64,000 bases of DNA from Candidatus Eiseniibacteriota bacterium (GCA_023129715.1 JAGMBO010000022.1:1-64000); one strand, 5' to 3'; numbered from the stretch's first letter, positions 27,635-36,588 are shown. Translations and numbers: made by a program. The notes: generated from the letters alone by a model not told the origin.

Positions 27635-28809
27635 CACAACCGTCCTTGGCGCTGCAGCGCATCGGTTGCGATCATCACCTGCTGGAGCTGATTGCTGCCC
27701 TCGATAATCTCCATCACCTTGGCATCGCGCAGGTAGCGCTGCACCGGGCTGCCCGCGGCGCACCCCTCGGCCCCGAGGATCTGAACCGCGGTCTGCCCGG
27801 CATGCATCGCCGCGCGGGCCGCGAAGTACTTCGCCGTGCAGGTTGCGATCACCCCGTCGGGATCGCCGCTTTGCCGCAGGCGTCCGGCCGCCATGGCGAG
27901 CTCGCGGGCGGCTTTCAGGTCGACCGCCATCTCCGCGATCAGCCCCTGGATGAGCTGGTGCTCGCGGATCGGCACATCGAACTGCACGCGCGTGCGCGCA
28001 CGGCGGGTCGCGGCCTCGAGGCAGGCGCGGATCAGCCCGACACAGCCCCAGGCGACGCCGTAGCGTCCCAGGTCGAGCGCGGCGGCCGCGACGTGATTCA
28101 GTCCGCTGCCGACCGGCCCGAGCATCCAGCCGGCCGGGATGCGGCAGTCAGCGAAATGCAGCTCGGCGAGCATCGCCGCGCGCAGGCCCAGCGGCGGCGC
28201 CAGGGGCTCGATCGTAAGCCCCGGGGTCCCGCGTGGGATCAGAAACGCCGTCGGCTTCTCGTCACAGCGGGCGAGCACCAGGAACAGATGCGCGATTTGC
28301 CCTGCGGTGATCCAACGCTTGCTGCCATGCAGCGAGAATCCATCGCCGCTGCGCACCGCCTCGGTGCGGATCGCCTTCGCGTCGCTGCCGACCTCGGGCT
28401 CGGTGAGCGCGAAGGCACCGAGCGTCTCGCCCCGGGCCATGCGAGGCAACCAGTCGGCTTGCTGTTCGGGACTCGCCCACCGGCCGATGGCGGCGGCGAC
28501 CATATCGTGAACGGTCAGCACGGCGCGGGTCGCCGCACACGCGGCGCCGAGTTGCTCATGGATCAGGCCATAGGTGATCGGATCGACGGGGCGGCCGCCC
28601 TGGCCCTCGGGCACGACGAGGCCGCAGAGTCCCTCGCGGCCGAGCATCACCGGCAACTCATCGGGCAGACGCCCCTCGGCGTCACAGGCATCGGCCCGGG
28701 GCCGGATCTCGCGCTCGATGAGTGCGCGACAGCGGGCCAGGCGCTGCTGTTGGTTCTCGGGGGGTTCCACGGGTGACTGTGCCTCTGGGAGCGCCATTCG
28801 ATCTTCCAT
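27634..28809 (-). CDS. Acyl-CoA dehydrogenase-like protein, FkbI type
   Basis: The 391-residue flavoprotein has the acyl-CoA dehydrogenase segments FALTEPEVGSDAKAIRT, HGSKRWITAG and MEIIEGSNQLQQ; the glutamate of the last aligns with the catalytic base region. In hydroxymalonyl- and methoxymalonyl-ACP pathways this type (FkbI, ZmaE) oxidises the aldehyde of the ACP-bound C3 unit to a carboxylate. Genetic context supports that role over fatty-acid oxidation. The ATG at 28809 has GAGG only three bases upstream, while an in-frame ATG at 28797 has GGAAG at better spacing, so the start may be four codons shorter. Its stop overlaps fkbH-like. Confidence 0.85.
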   Translation of the reverse strand: MEDRMALPEAQSPVEPPENQQQRLARCRALIEREIRPRADACDAEGRLPDELPVMLGREGLCGLVVPEGQGGRPVDPITYGLIHEQLGAACAATRAVLTVHDMVAAAIGRWASPEQQADWLPRMARGETLGAFALTEPEVGSDAKAIRTEAVRSGDGFSLHGSKRWITAGQIAHLFLVLARCDEKPTAFLIPRGTPGLTIEPLAPPLGLRAAMLAELHFADCRIPAGWMLGPVGSGLNHVAAAALDLGRYGVAWGCVGLIRACLEAATRRARTRVQFDVPIREHQLIQGLIAEMAVDLKAARELAMAAGRLRQSGDPDGVIATCTAKYFAARAAMHAGQTAVQILGAEGCAAGSPVQRYLRDAKVMEIIEGSNQLQQVMIATDALQRQGRL

Positions 28810-28868
28810 TCACCTCGATGATCGACCCCCGGTGAGCACTGGCGCTCGGCCGCTCCCGCCGCGCGCCA

Positions 28869-28985
28869 TCGATCAACCGGCTACCTGCGCTCGATCAATC
28901 CGAGCCGGGTCACTCGATCACTCCGGGGCACTCGATCAATTCGGACGTCTGCGCATCATCCGCCCGACCGCTTGCGCTCGATCAA
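28869..28985. repeat. Recurring TCGATCA motif in operon gap
   Basis: TCGATCA occurs at 28869, 28891, 28914, 28932 and 28979, mostly as TCGATCAAYYC, in and just below the 146-base gap between the ACP and the acyl-CoA-dehydrogenase-like gene. The spacing (22, 23, 18, 47 bases) is irregular. Confidence 0.45.
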
Positions 28986-29183
28986 CTCAGCCATGGCACC
29001 GATCGAGCGGAAGTTGGCCAGGCTCAGATCCTCGTTCCCCACCGTGATCCCGAACTCCTTCTCGATGAAGAGCACGAGCTGCATGGCGAAGAGCGAGTTG
29101 ACGAAACCAACCCCGAAGATGTCCTCATCGTCGCGGAGTTGGTAGTCCCCAAAGAAACGACCCAGGAAATCCCGGATCTTCAT
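28956..29183 (-). CDS. Acyl carrier protein, FkbJ type
   Basis: The 75-residue carrier has the FkbJ-like motif DIFGVGFVNSLFAMQLVLFI. Ser30 is the phosphopantetheine site, here preceded by Asn instead of the usual Asp of DSL. The helix following it is acidic (EKEFGI). FkbJ-type ACPs carry glyceryl, then hydroxymalonyl units. The ATG at 29183 is in good register with the family start. The ribosome-binding site (CAGGATTCACGG) is modest. It lies between the FkbK-like dehydrogenase and the FkbI-like flavoprotein genes. Confidence 0.88.
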   Translation of the reverse strand: MKIRDFLGRFFGDYQLRDDEDIFGVGFVNSLFAMQLVLFIEKEFGITVGNEDLSLANFRSIGAMAELIERKRSGG

Positions 29184-29268
29184 CCGTGAATCCTGCACGG
29201 CTACAGCATCTCCTCCTCGTCCCTGTTCGCCGATCACTCGGACGGGAAGCGCGTCCGATCGATCGCTC

Positions 29269-30123
29269 TCAACCCCCACAGGGACAGAACCCCTCACCGC
29301 TCTTGCGGCCCAGACGTCCCTCGGCCACCCGCTCGCTGAGCGGCGCACAGGGCTTGTAGCGTTCCGCCGAGACCTGCGTCTCGAGAACCGCGAGTGTCTG
29401 CGCGATCGTATCGAGGCCGATCAGGTCGGCCGTCTCGAGCGGACCCATCTTGTGCCCGAAGCACTCGCGGCAGACCCGGTCGATCGTCTGCGGACCGGCG
29501 ACACCTTCCTCGACCAGGCGCACCGCCTCGTTGATCATTCCCATCAGCAGGCGATTCGAGACGAACCCGGGCGAGTCCTTGATCGGGATCCCCGCCTTGC
29601 CGAGCCCGGCGAGCAGTGCCAGGGTGCGCGTGACCGTCTCGGCCGAAGTCTGCTCCCCGGGAATCACCTCGACGGCATGGATCCGCGCGACCGGATTCAT
29701 GAAGTGGACCCCGACGACCCGGTCGGGCCGCCCCGTGAAGGCGGCGAGCTGGGTAATCGGCATCGCCGAGGTGTTGGAGATGAAGATGCATTCCGGCGGA
29801 CAGCGCCGGTCGGCCTCGCGGTAGACGTCCTGCTTGACTCCCCAATCCTCGGTCACCGCCTCGATCAGCCACACCGCATCCCCCAACGCAGCCGCCTCGG
29901 TCGTCGTCCCGATCCGCCCAAGCGTCTCCTCCGGGTCCCCCGCGTTCGGGTTGGCCAGGAAGCGCTCCATGCGGCAGAGCTCGTGGATCCGCTCTCGACT
30001 CGCGGAGAGAATCGCCTCATTCTGATCGATCAAGACGACCGGATGGCCGTTCTGCGCAAGGTCATGGGCGATCCCGGTACCCATCACCCCAGCGCCGATC
30101 ACGTGCACGCGATCAGCCGGCAT
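29269..30123 (-). CDS. 3-hydroxyacyl dehydrogenase-like protein, FkbK type
   Basis: The 284-residue protein has the NAD-binding motif VIGAGVMGTGIA (6-17), FISNTSAMPITQLA, GVHFMNPVARIHAVEVI and PGFVSNRLLMGMINEAVRL, and ends in a Cys-Pro-Cys tail. In the methoxymalonyl and hydroxymalonyl routes, FkbK-like enzymes (ZmaG) oxidise the C3 hydroxyl of glyceryl-ACP to an aldehyde. The general family includes 3-hydroxybutyryl-CoA dehydrogenase, so context decides the call. The ATG at 30123 has GGGAGGTGGATC upstream, and the gene overlaps the end of the glycosyltransferase by 11 bases. Confidence 0.85.
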   Translation of the reverse strand: MPADRVHVIGAGVMGTGIAHDLAQNGHPVVLIDQNEAILSASRERIHELCRMERFLANPNAGDPEETLGRIGTTTEAAALGDAVWLIEAVTEDWGVKQDVYREADRRCPPECIFISNTSAMPITQLAAFTGRPDRVVGVHFMNPVARIHAVEVIPGEQTSAETVTRTLALLAGLGKAGIPIKDSPGFVSNRLLMGMINEAVRLVEEGVAGPQTIDRVCRECFGHKMGPLETADLIGLDTIAQTLAVLETQVSAERYKPCAPLSERVAEGRLGRKSGEGFCPCGG

Positions 30124-31123
30124 GATCCACCTCCCGCTCCGTCGCGCCATTGGCAGCCGAGTCGGCCATCGTCGCCTCCCGTTCCTGGCGGCTGTCGTGG
30201 CGAACGACATAGCTGGGCCGGCTCTCCGCGGTGTGAATGATCCGCACGAGGTAGGTGCCGATGATGCCGATCGAGAAGAGCAGCACGCCGCCGATCCCGA
30301 GCAGCGCAAGCATCAACGAGGTCCAGCCAGAGACGCCGATGCCATGCATGAACTTGCGCAGCAAGTAGTAGACAAAAACGACCAGAGCGAGAAACGAGAC
30401 ACTGATCCCCAGGTACCCGATCGTCGTCAGCAGGAGGGCTGAGTTGTTGATGATCAGATTGCTGAAGAGTTTCAGGCGCTTGGAGAATGTGTAACCGCTG
30501 CGGCCGAGTTCGCGCTTGTCGTGCTGGACGACGACGTTGACCACATCGCGCGTCGTGTGGAAGACGAGTGGAAAGAGCAGCGGATAAGGCGTGTGCACCG
30601 AGAGCACGCCGCGCACGATCGGGCGCCGCATCAGAACGAACGATGAATGGTGGATGTGAAAGGGTTTGCGCAATAGCAACCAGTCGAAGTAGCCCTTGAT
30701 CCGGCTGGTGAAGCGCTTGAACCAACCATGTTGCTTACGGGGAAAGTGGGCGATGACGACGTCGTGCTCGCGCGCCGCGACAAGGAGGGGGATCGCCTCG
30801 GGCGGATGCTGCAGATCGTCGTCCATCGTGATCACATACTCACCGCGCGCCTCGGCGAGTCCACAGAGCATCGCCGCCGACTGACCGTAGTTACGGGTCA
30901 GGCGCAGGGCGATCACCTCGGGGAACGAGCGGGCCAGCCGGCGCAGGGTCGGCCAGGTCTCCGGGTTGGGCGAGTCGTCGTCGACGAAGATCAGCTCGGA
31001 GGGCTGGCCGATCTCCTCGCGGAAGACACGCGTCACCCGCTCGGCCAGCAGGGGCAGCGAGTCGGCGCTGTCATAGACGGGAACGACAACGGAATAGAGC
31101 GGTTTCTTCTCTAGGAATGCCAT
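30113..31123 (-). CDS. Polyprenyl-phosphate glycosyltransferase, GT2
   Basis: The 336-residue protein has a GT2 fold (about 10-215) with YSVVVPVYDSADSLP, FVDDDSPN and the DxD site TMDDDLQHPPE. Two transmembrane helices follow (about 236-260 and 275-303). This matches ArnC/dolichol-phosphate-mannose-synthase-like enzymes that put a sugar on undecaprenyl phosphate. The start at 31123 is the first in-frame ATG before the conserved core, and the ribosome-binding site is poor. It is the first gene of the minus-strand ACP operon and overlaps the FkbK-like gene, which ties lipid-linked sugar chemistry to the ACP pathway. Confidence 0.88.
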   Translation of the reverse strand: MAFLEKKPLYSVVVPVYDSADSLPLLAERVTRVFREEIGQPSELIFVDDDSPNPETWPTLRRLARSFPEVIALRLTRNYGQSAAMLCGLAEARGEYVITMDDDLQHPPEAIPLLVAAREHDVVIAHFPRKQHGWFKRFTSRIKGYFDWLLLRKPFHIHHSSFVLMRRPIVRGVLSVHTPYPLLFPLVFHTTRDVVNVVVQHDKRELGRSGYTFSKRLKLFSNLIINNSALLLTTIGYLGISVSFLALVVFVYYLLRKFMHGIGVSGWTSLMLALLGIGGVLLFSIGIIGTYLVRIIHTAESRPSYVVRHDSRQEREATMADSAANGATEREVDHAG

Positions 31124-31168
31124 GCGTTGGGACGATAGCAGTGAGCTGCCGCCAAGTACAGTCTGGGC

Positions 31169-31197
31169 TTGTTCCGCCCCGATCGGCCCCCTATCCT
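31169..31197 (+). promoter_or_regulatory. Candidate promoter for the ADP-forming acyl-CoA synthetase operon
   Basis: TTGTTC (31169-31174) and TATCCT (31192-31197) are 17 bases apart, 53 bases before the ATG at 31251, in the 127-base divergent gap. Confidence 0.45.
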
Positions 31198-31250
31198 CAG
31201 TCGGCCCCGCACGATCTCGCGGGGTCAACATCGTGAGCAAGGGAGAGACC

Positions 31251-33506
31251 ATGACCCAGCGCCAAGGCCAGGGTGCCCCGGCCCCTAGGAAGCCGGACGG
31301 GAAGCAGAGCGGCAGAGCTGCCACCAAGGCAACCGCCGAAGCCGCCACCGAGACGGCCGGCAGAGCTGCCACCAAGGCGGCCGCCGATGCCCGCGCCGGT
31401 CTCGATCCGCTCCTCCGGCCACGATCGATCGCCATCATCGGGGCCTCTCCACGGCCCAACTCGATCGGCCGGGTGGTGCTGCACAACATCATCGATGCCG
31501 ACTTCAACGGTGTCGTCTACCCGGTCCACCCGAAAGCCCCCTTCGTCCACAGCATGAAGGCCTATCCGAGTATCACCGACGTCCCCGATGACATCGATCT
31601 CGCCTTCGTCATCGTCCCCCATACTCGTGCCATCGATGTCGTCGAGGAGTGTGGCGAGAAGGGCGTGCGGGCGGTCTGTGTGATCAGCGCGGGCTTTCGC
31701 GAGATCGGCGGCGAGGGAATCAAGCGCGAGGAGGCGCTGCTGGCCCTCGTGCAGAAGTACGGCATGCGCATGGTCGGACCGAATTGCCTCGGCCTGGTCA
31801 ACATGACCCCCGACGTGCGCCTCAACGCGACCTTCGCCCCAGCGACTCCGATTACCGGCGGGCTCGCCTTCCTTTCCCAGAGCGGCGCGCTGGGTGTCTC
31901 GATCCTCCAAAACATGGAGCGGCTCAACATCGGCTTCAGCTACTTCGTCTCGATCGGCAACAGCGCCGACGTCAGGGGCCATGATCTACTGCAGTACTGG
32001 GAGGAAGATCCACATACTGATGTCGTCGCCCTGTATGTCGAGTCCTTCGGCGACCCGCGCATCTTGGGGCCTCTGCTGCGGCGGATCACGCGGCGCAAGC
32101 CGGTCGTCGTCGTCAAGTCGGGCCGCACCGCTGCCGGCGCCCGGGCCGCCTCCTCCCACACCGGGGCGCTCGCGGCTGCCGATGTCACCGTCGATGCCTT
32201 CCTGCGCCAGACGGGCGCGATTCGGGCAAACACGATCGAGGAGATGCTCGGCCTACTGACCGGCTTCTGCCGCTCGCCGCTGCCCAAAGGCAAACGGGTG
32301 GCGATCCTGACCAATTCGGGCGGCCCCGCGATCATGGCGACCGACGCGCTGGTGACCGGCGGGATGGAGATCGCTCGCTTCAGCGACGAGACCAACGCCA
32401 AGCTCAAGGCGATGCTGCCGATCGAGGCGAGCCACGCGAACCCGATCGATCTGACCGCCTGGGGCGTGGCCGACACCTATCGCGAGATCCTGCCGACCCT
32501 CTTCGCCGATCCCAATGTCGATATCATTCTCGCCCTCTTCGTCCCGCCGCTGATGGTCGATCCCGCCGATGCGGCGCGGGCGATTGCCGAGTCGCGCAAG
32601 GGGCAGGAGAAGCCGATCTACGGGGTGATCATGGCCGAGGAGTCCTCCTATCGCATGCTGCCGCGTGAGATCCCCAACTGTCCGCCGATCTACCCCTTCC
32701 CCGAGATGGCAGTGCAGGCCTGTATGACGATGTACAACTATGCGCAGTGGCAGAAGCGTCCCTTCGGTGAGTTCCCGCGCTTCGATGTGCGCACCGACGA
32801 GGCGCGCGCGATCATCGCGCCCTATCTGAAGAAGGGCGGCGGCTACCTCCCGACGGCCGAGTGCATGAAGGTGCTCGACTGCTACGGCTTCCCGACCGCG
32901 CCGCTATTGGAGACCGAGGGCGCCGAACCGGCCCTGCAGGCGGCTAACGAGTTCGGCTACCCGGTCGCCTTCAAGGTCGGCGGGCGCAAGTACGTGCACA
33001 AGTCGGATATGGGCGGCGTCGTGCTCGGCATCAAGAACGACCTCGAACTGCAGGGCGCGCATGCGCAGATCACACGGCTGATCGAGAAGATGGGTGATGA
33101 TCCGAGCGAGGAACGCGGCCTGGTCCAGAAGATGGTCAAGCCGGGGCGCGAGGTGATCCTCGGGATGAGCGTCGATCCGAAGATGGGACCGACGATCATG
33201 TTCGGCATGGGGGGCAAGTACGTCGAGGTGCTCAGAGACGTGACCATCCGCATCCCGCCGATCTCGGATACCGACGCCAAGGAGATGATCCGCTCGATCC
33301 GTAGCTTCCCGCTGCTCGAAGGCGTGCGCGGCGAGGATGGCGTCGCCATGGATCTGCTGGTCGAATGCGTCCTGCGACTCTCGCAGATGGTACTCGAGCT
33401 CGAGGAGATCGCCGAGCTCGATCTGAACCCCTTCATCATGAACCCGGCGCGCAAGGACTGCGCGGTGGTGGATGCGCGCATTCGCGTCACCCCGCGCGCA
33501 GAGTAG
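31251..33506 (+). CDS. ADP-forming acyl-CoA synthetase, fused alpha-beta
   Basis: The 751-residue protein joins the CoA-binding/ligase alpha part (about 52-480) to the ATP-grasp beta part (about 530-750), as in single-chain acetate-CoA ligase (ADP-forming). Motifs are IAIIGASPRPNSIGRVV, the phosphohistidine segment ASSHTGALAA (His303), AFKVGGRKYVHKSDMGGV and EIAELDLNPF. It interconverts acyl-CoA, ADP and phosphate with acid, CoA and ATP. The start at 31251 follows GGGAGAGACC. Residues 10-50 are an Ala/Thr/Lys-rich extension with a duplicated GRAATKA, unlike the family. The next gene starts 19 bases later. Confidence 0.92.
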   Translation: MTQRQGQGAPAPRKPDGKQSGRAATKATAEAATETAGRAATKAAADARAGLDPLLRPRSIAIIGASPRPNSIGRVVLHNIIDADFNGVVYPVHPKAPFVHSMKAYPSITDVPDDIDLAFVIVPHTRAIDVVEECGEKGVRAVCVISAGFREIGGEGIKREEALLALVQKYGMRMVGPNCLGLVNMTPDVRLNATFAPATPITGGLAFLSQSGALGVSILQNMERLNIGFSYFVSIGNSADVRGHDLLQYWEEDPHTDVVALYVESFGDPRILGPLLRRITRRKPVVVVKSGRTAAGARAASSHTGALAAADVTVDAFLRQTGAIRANTIEEMLGLLTGFCRSPLPKGKRVAILTNSGGPAIMATDALVTGGMEIARFSDETNAKLKAMLPIEASHANPIDLTAWGVADTYREILPTLFADPNVDIILALFVPPLMVDPADAARAIAESRKGQEKPIYGVIMAEESSYRMLPREIPNCPPIYPFPEMAVQACMTMYNYAQWQKRPFGEFPRFDVRTDEARAIIAPYLKKGGGYLPTAECMKVLDCYGFPTAPLLETEGAEPALQAANEFGYPVAFKVGGRKYVHKSDMGGVVLGIKNDLELQGAHAQITRLIEKMGDDPSEERGLVQKMVKPGREVILGMSVDPKMGPTIMFGMGGKYVEVLRDVTIRIPPISDTDAKEMIRSIRSFPLLEGVRGEDGVAMDLLVECVLRLSQMVLELEEIAELDLNPFIMNPARKDCAVVDARIRVTPRAE
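31311..31378 (+). repeat. Duplicated 20-mer in the synthetase N-terminus
   Basis: GGCAGAGCTGCCACCAAGGC occurs at 31311-31330 and 31359-31378, a 48-base period that preserves frame and gives the repeated GRAATKA in the Ala-rich extension. Confidence 0.75.
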
Positions 33507-33525
33507 CAGGAGGCGGGATCCGGCC

Positions 33526-34833
33526 ATGGCCAAGATCCTCCTCGTCAAGCACCTCTTCCCCTACCCGCCCAGCCAGGGTACGCGACGGGTTTCACTCGCC
33601 CTGCTCGGTGATCTGGCCACGCGCCACGAGGTCGTCTATCTCTGCCAGCTCGAGCATCCCGGCGAGCGCGAGCTAGTTCCCAAGATCGAGAGACTCGGAG
33701 TGCGGGTCGTGGCACCGCTGATGCCCAACCATCGCACACCCGTTCATCGCCTGCTCTACAAGATCAAGAACCGGGCCTTGAGCCGCCTGCAGGATATCCC
33801 GGAGGTCTGCTACTACTGGTCGAACATCGCCCTGCGCACGAATCTCGAGCGACTGCAGGATGAGTTCGCCCCCGAGCTGACGATCCTCGAGAACTGGGAG
33901 ACCTTCCCGCTGCGCCGCTCGATCAAGACCGGCATCGCCGCCTTACTCGCCCACGATGCGGCCTTTCAGATCCTCGAGCGGGCGGTGGCCGCCACGACCG
34001 ATCCGCGGGAACGCGCCCGTCGGGCGCGCGCGCTGGAGCAGCAGAAGCGGCTCGAGATCGCCGCCTGGGGAATGTACGAGGCGGTGATGACCTTGACCGA
34101 GAGCGACCGGGAGACGATCGAGCAGGAGTTGGGATTGCCCGATCCTCAGGACTCGCTATCCCCCGGCCTGCCGCCGATCAAGCCGATTGTCCGTCATCTC
34201 CCCGTGCCGGTGCCGGGTGAGTTCTTCGACTTCTCACGCCCGGCGACGCCCGGGAAGCGCGTCGGGTTCTTGGGCACGTTCCGGGCGCACTTCAACCGCG
34301 ACGCCCTCGAGTTCCTGCTGCAGGAGATCTGGCCCGAGCTGAGCTGGGCGGTGCCCGATGCGCGGCTCGTGATCGCGGGCAACGGTTACCAGGGTCGGCT
34401 GAAGACAGCCGCCGAGCGCGCCGGCGCGCGCTGGATGGGGTTCGTGCACGATCTGGATGAGTTCTTCCAGGCGATCGACGTGTTGCTCGTTCCGCTGCGC
34501 TTCGGCGGCGGCGTGCGGATCCGGATCCTGGAGGCGCTGGCGGCGGGGGTGCCGATCGTGGCGACCCCGGTGGCCCTCGCCGGGCTCGCCGCCCGCCCCG
34601 AGGAACATCTGCTCCTCGGGGCCGATGCCGCCGAGATCGCCGGGCAGATCGAGTGGCTGTTTGCGAATCCCCGGGAGGCAGCCGCGATGGGTGCCCGGGG
34701 CCGCGCCTGGTGCCGTGAGGCGCATGGACCGGAAGCTCTGCGACCCAGGCGCCTGGCAGTGATCGATGAGATCCTGGCGCTGAGGTCTGCGGCAGGGGAC
34801 GCCCGACGCCACGACCGAGGAGGCCGATCATGA
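33526..34833 (+). CDS. Glycosyltransferase, GT4-like
   Basis: The 435-residue protein starts MAKILLVKHLFPYPPSQGTR, the nucleotide-sugar-binding opening of GT-B enzymes. The second Rossmann half has VGFLGTFRAHFNRDALEFL, GFVHDLDEFFQAIDVLLVPL and GGGVRIRILEALAAGVPIVAT, the usual GT4 donor site. It has no membrane segment. The ATG at 33526 is preceded by CAGGAGG at about 12 bases. The donor sugar cannot be told. The gene lies between the acyl-CoA synthetase (19 bases) and the S41 peptidase (ATGA overlap), so all three are probably one transcript. Confidence 0.88.
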   Translation: MAKILLVKHLFPYPPSQGTRRVSLALLGDLATRHEVVYLCQLEHPGERELVPKIERLGVRVVAPLMPNHRTPVHRLLYKIKNRALSRLQDIPEVCYYWSNIALRTNLERLQDEFAPELTILENWETFPLRRSIKTGIAALLAHDAAFQILERAVAATTDPRERARRARALEQQKRLEIAAWGMYEAVMTLTESDRETIEQELGLPDPQDSLSPGLPPIKPIVRHLPVPVPGEFFDFSRPATPGKRVGFLGTFRAHFNRDALEFLLQEIWPELSWAVPDARLVIAGNGYQGRLKTAAERAGARWMGFVHDLDEFFQAIDVLLVPLRFGGGVRIRILEALAAGVPIVATPVALAGLAARPEEHLLLGADAAEIAGQIEWLFANPREAAAMGARGRAWCREAHGPEALRPRRLAVIDEILALRSAAGDARRHDRGGRS

Positions 34834-36254
34834 TGACACGGGACGATGTGAGGCGGACATCGCCGACCTCGGGAAACTTGCTGCCTTCGAAGGCCTTGCC
34901 GGCACCCCTGACGCTGCTTGCAGCATTGATGACGCTTCTTGCCCTGCTCGCCCTGGCCGCCCCCGCCGGCGCCCAATTCGCCCCCCCCGAACAACCGGTC
35001 GCGATCGACGCCGAGATGCGGGCGGCGATCGTCGATAGCGTCACCGGGGTCATCGACACCGTCTATGTGCTCGAGGAGCCGGCCCGCAGAATCGTCGCCG
35101 GGCTGCGCGGCAACCTTGCCGACGGCGCCTACGACGACCTCTCTGATCTGGTCGAGTTCCTGCAGCGGCTCGATGCCGATGCCCAGGCGATCAATCATGA
35201 CGGTCACTTCGGCATCCGGGCGCTTGCCCCGGTCGATCCGCGGTACGTCGAAGAGGGCGAGGACCCGGCGGAGGCGGCGCGCCGCCTCCGCTTCCAACGG
35301 GCGGGCAACTTCGGATTCCGCAAGGTCGAGATGCTGCCCGGAGGTGTCGGCTACCTGCGGTTCGATTCATTCGAGACTCCCGACCGCGACGCCTTCGCCG
35401 CGGCAGCGGCAGCGATGAATTTCCTGGCCAACAGCGAGGCGTTGATCATCGATCTGCGGCGCAACGGCGGTGGAGAGCCGTCGATGATCCGCTTTGTCGC
35501 CGGCTATTTCTTCGACGAGTCCGTCCACCTGATCAGTTGGTATGAGCGGGACAATGAGAAGACGGTGCAGTCCTATTCCGCCGATCACGTGCCGGGGCCG
35601 CAGCTCCTCGACCAACCCGTCTATATCCTGACGGCCCGGCGCACCGCCTCGGCGGCCGAGGAGTTCACCTTCGACATGCGCAACCTTGAGCGCGCCACCA
35701 TCGTGGGCGACACGACCGCCGGTGCCGGGCACACGGTCCACGGGGCGGTCTTCGACTTCGAGGGTTTCCGGGTCATGGTGCGCGTGCCCTTCGGCCGGGC
35801 CTTCAATCCAGAGAACAACGAGGGGTGGGAAGGCGTGGGCGTCATCCCCCACATCGCCGTGCCCGAGGCGCAGGCCCTCGAGGCCGCCCATGCCGATGCG
35901 CTGCGCACACTCATCGAGGCGGAGGAGGACGAGGAGTACAAGGTCTTCCTCGAGTGGCCGCTCCAGGAGATCGACAGTCGCCTCCACCCACTGACAATCT
36001 CGCAAGAGGAGATGGCCGCCTACGAGGGCCAATATGGCCCGCGGCGCATCTACATCGAGGAGGGCGCGCTCCACTACCTGCGCGAGGGCCGGCCACCCTT
36101 CCGACTCGAGCCGATGGGAGACAACCTCTTCCGTGTCGGGGGCCTCGACTACTTCCGGCTCACCTTCGAGCGCGACGAGACCGGAGCGGTGATCAAGATC
36201 ATCGGCCTCTATGACAACGGCCGTCGCGACGAGCACATGCGCGACGCGGGCTGA
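34830..36254 (+). CDS. S41-family peptidase, secreted
   Basis: The 474-residue protein has a signal peptide (LLAALMTLLALLALAAPAGA, about 30-48) and a tail-specific-protease/IRBP-type catalytic domain. Key segments are GGVGYLRFDSFETPD, ALIIDLRRNGGG, and ILTARRTASAAEEFTFDM with the catalytic Ser near 274; GVGVIPHIAVP follows. No PDZ domain is evident between the N-terminal helical part and the core, as in the IRBP-like branch. Family enzymes cut C-terminal tails of envelope proteins. The ATG overlaps the glycosyltransferase stop and has GAGGAGGCCGATC upstream. Confidence 0.88.
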   Translation: MMTRDDVRRTSPTSGNLLPSKALPAPLTLLAALMTLLALLALAAPAGAQFAPPEQPVAIDAEMRAAIVDSVTGVIDTVYVLEEPARRIVAGLRGNLADGAYDDLSDLVEFLQRLDADAQAINHDGHFGIRALAPVDPRYVEEGEDPAEAARRLRFQRAGNFGFRKVEMLPGGVGYLRFDSFETPDRDAFAAAAAAMNFLANSEALIIDLRRNGGGEPSMIRFVAGYFFDESVHLISWYERDNEKTVQSYSADHVPGPQLLDQPVYILTARRTASAAEEFTFDMRNLERATIVGDTTAGAGHTVHGAVFDFEGFRVMVRVPFGRAFNPENNEGWEGVGVIPHIAVPEAQALEAAHADALRTLIEAEEDEEYKVFLEWPLQEIDSRLHPLTISQEEMAAYEGQYGPRRIYIEEGALHYLREGRPPFRLEPMGDNLFRVGGLDYFRLTFERDETGAVIKIIGLYDNGRRDEHMRDAG

Positions 36255-36588
36255 AGTCTCGGGGTGCTCCCGATGGCCGCCTGGAACGGAGAGTGCCCGC
36301 CGCGTCAATCCCCGCCGTCGGGGCGCCATGCCCCGCCAGTCAGGCCCTCCGCGCGCGAACGGCCCCGCCGCCGGCAGCCACGCCTAGCAGCAAAGGCCGG
36401 CTCCCACTGCTGGCAGGCGCGCCCTGCCGCGGGGGCGGCCCGCAGCCGCCCGCCGCGCCCCCCACCCTCGCCTTCTGGCCATCACTCTGCTACCCTGACG
36501 GCCTTGCTTTCGCGCAATGAGGCGCCCCTGAGAGCCGAAAACCTAAGCGACCGGCCCGGCTTCGGGCCGGCATCGGGAAGGCGACCTG
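36255..36588. other. GC-rich intergenic region with hairpins, no gene seen
   Basis: This is a 334-base gap. CGGGGC-GCCAT-GCCCCG at 36319-36335 is a perfect six-bp stem that may end the upstream transcript. A second hairpin at 36551-36570 is listed separately. Confidence 0.45.
36551..36570 (+). other. Perfect hairpin in the 5' leader of the epimerase gene
   Basis: CCGGCCCG, loop GCTT, CGGGCCGG ends 18 bases before the epimerase ATG. It sits directly before the ribosome-binding site (GGGAAGG), so it could tune translation or be a short attenuator. Confidence 0.45.
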
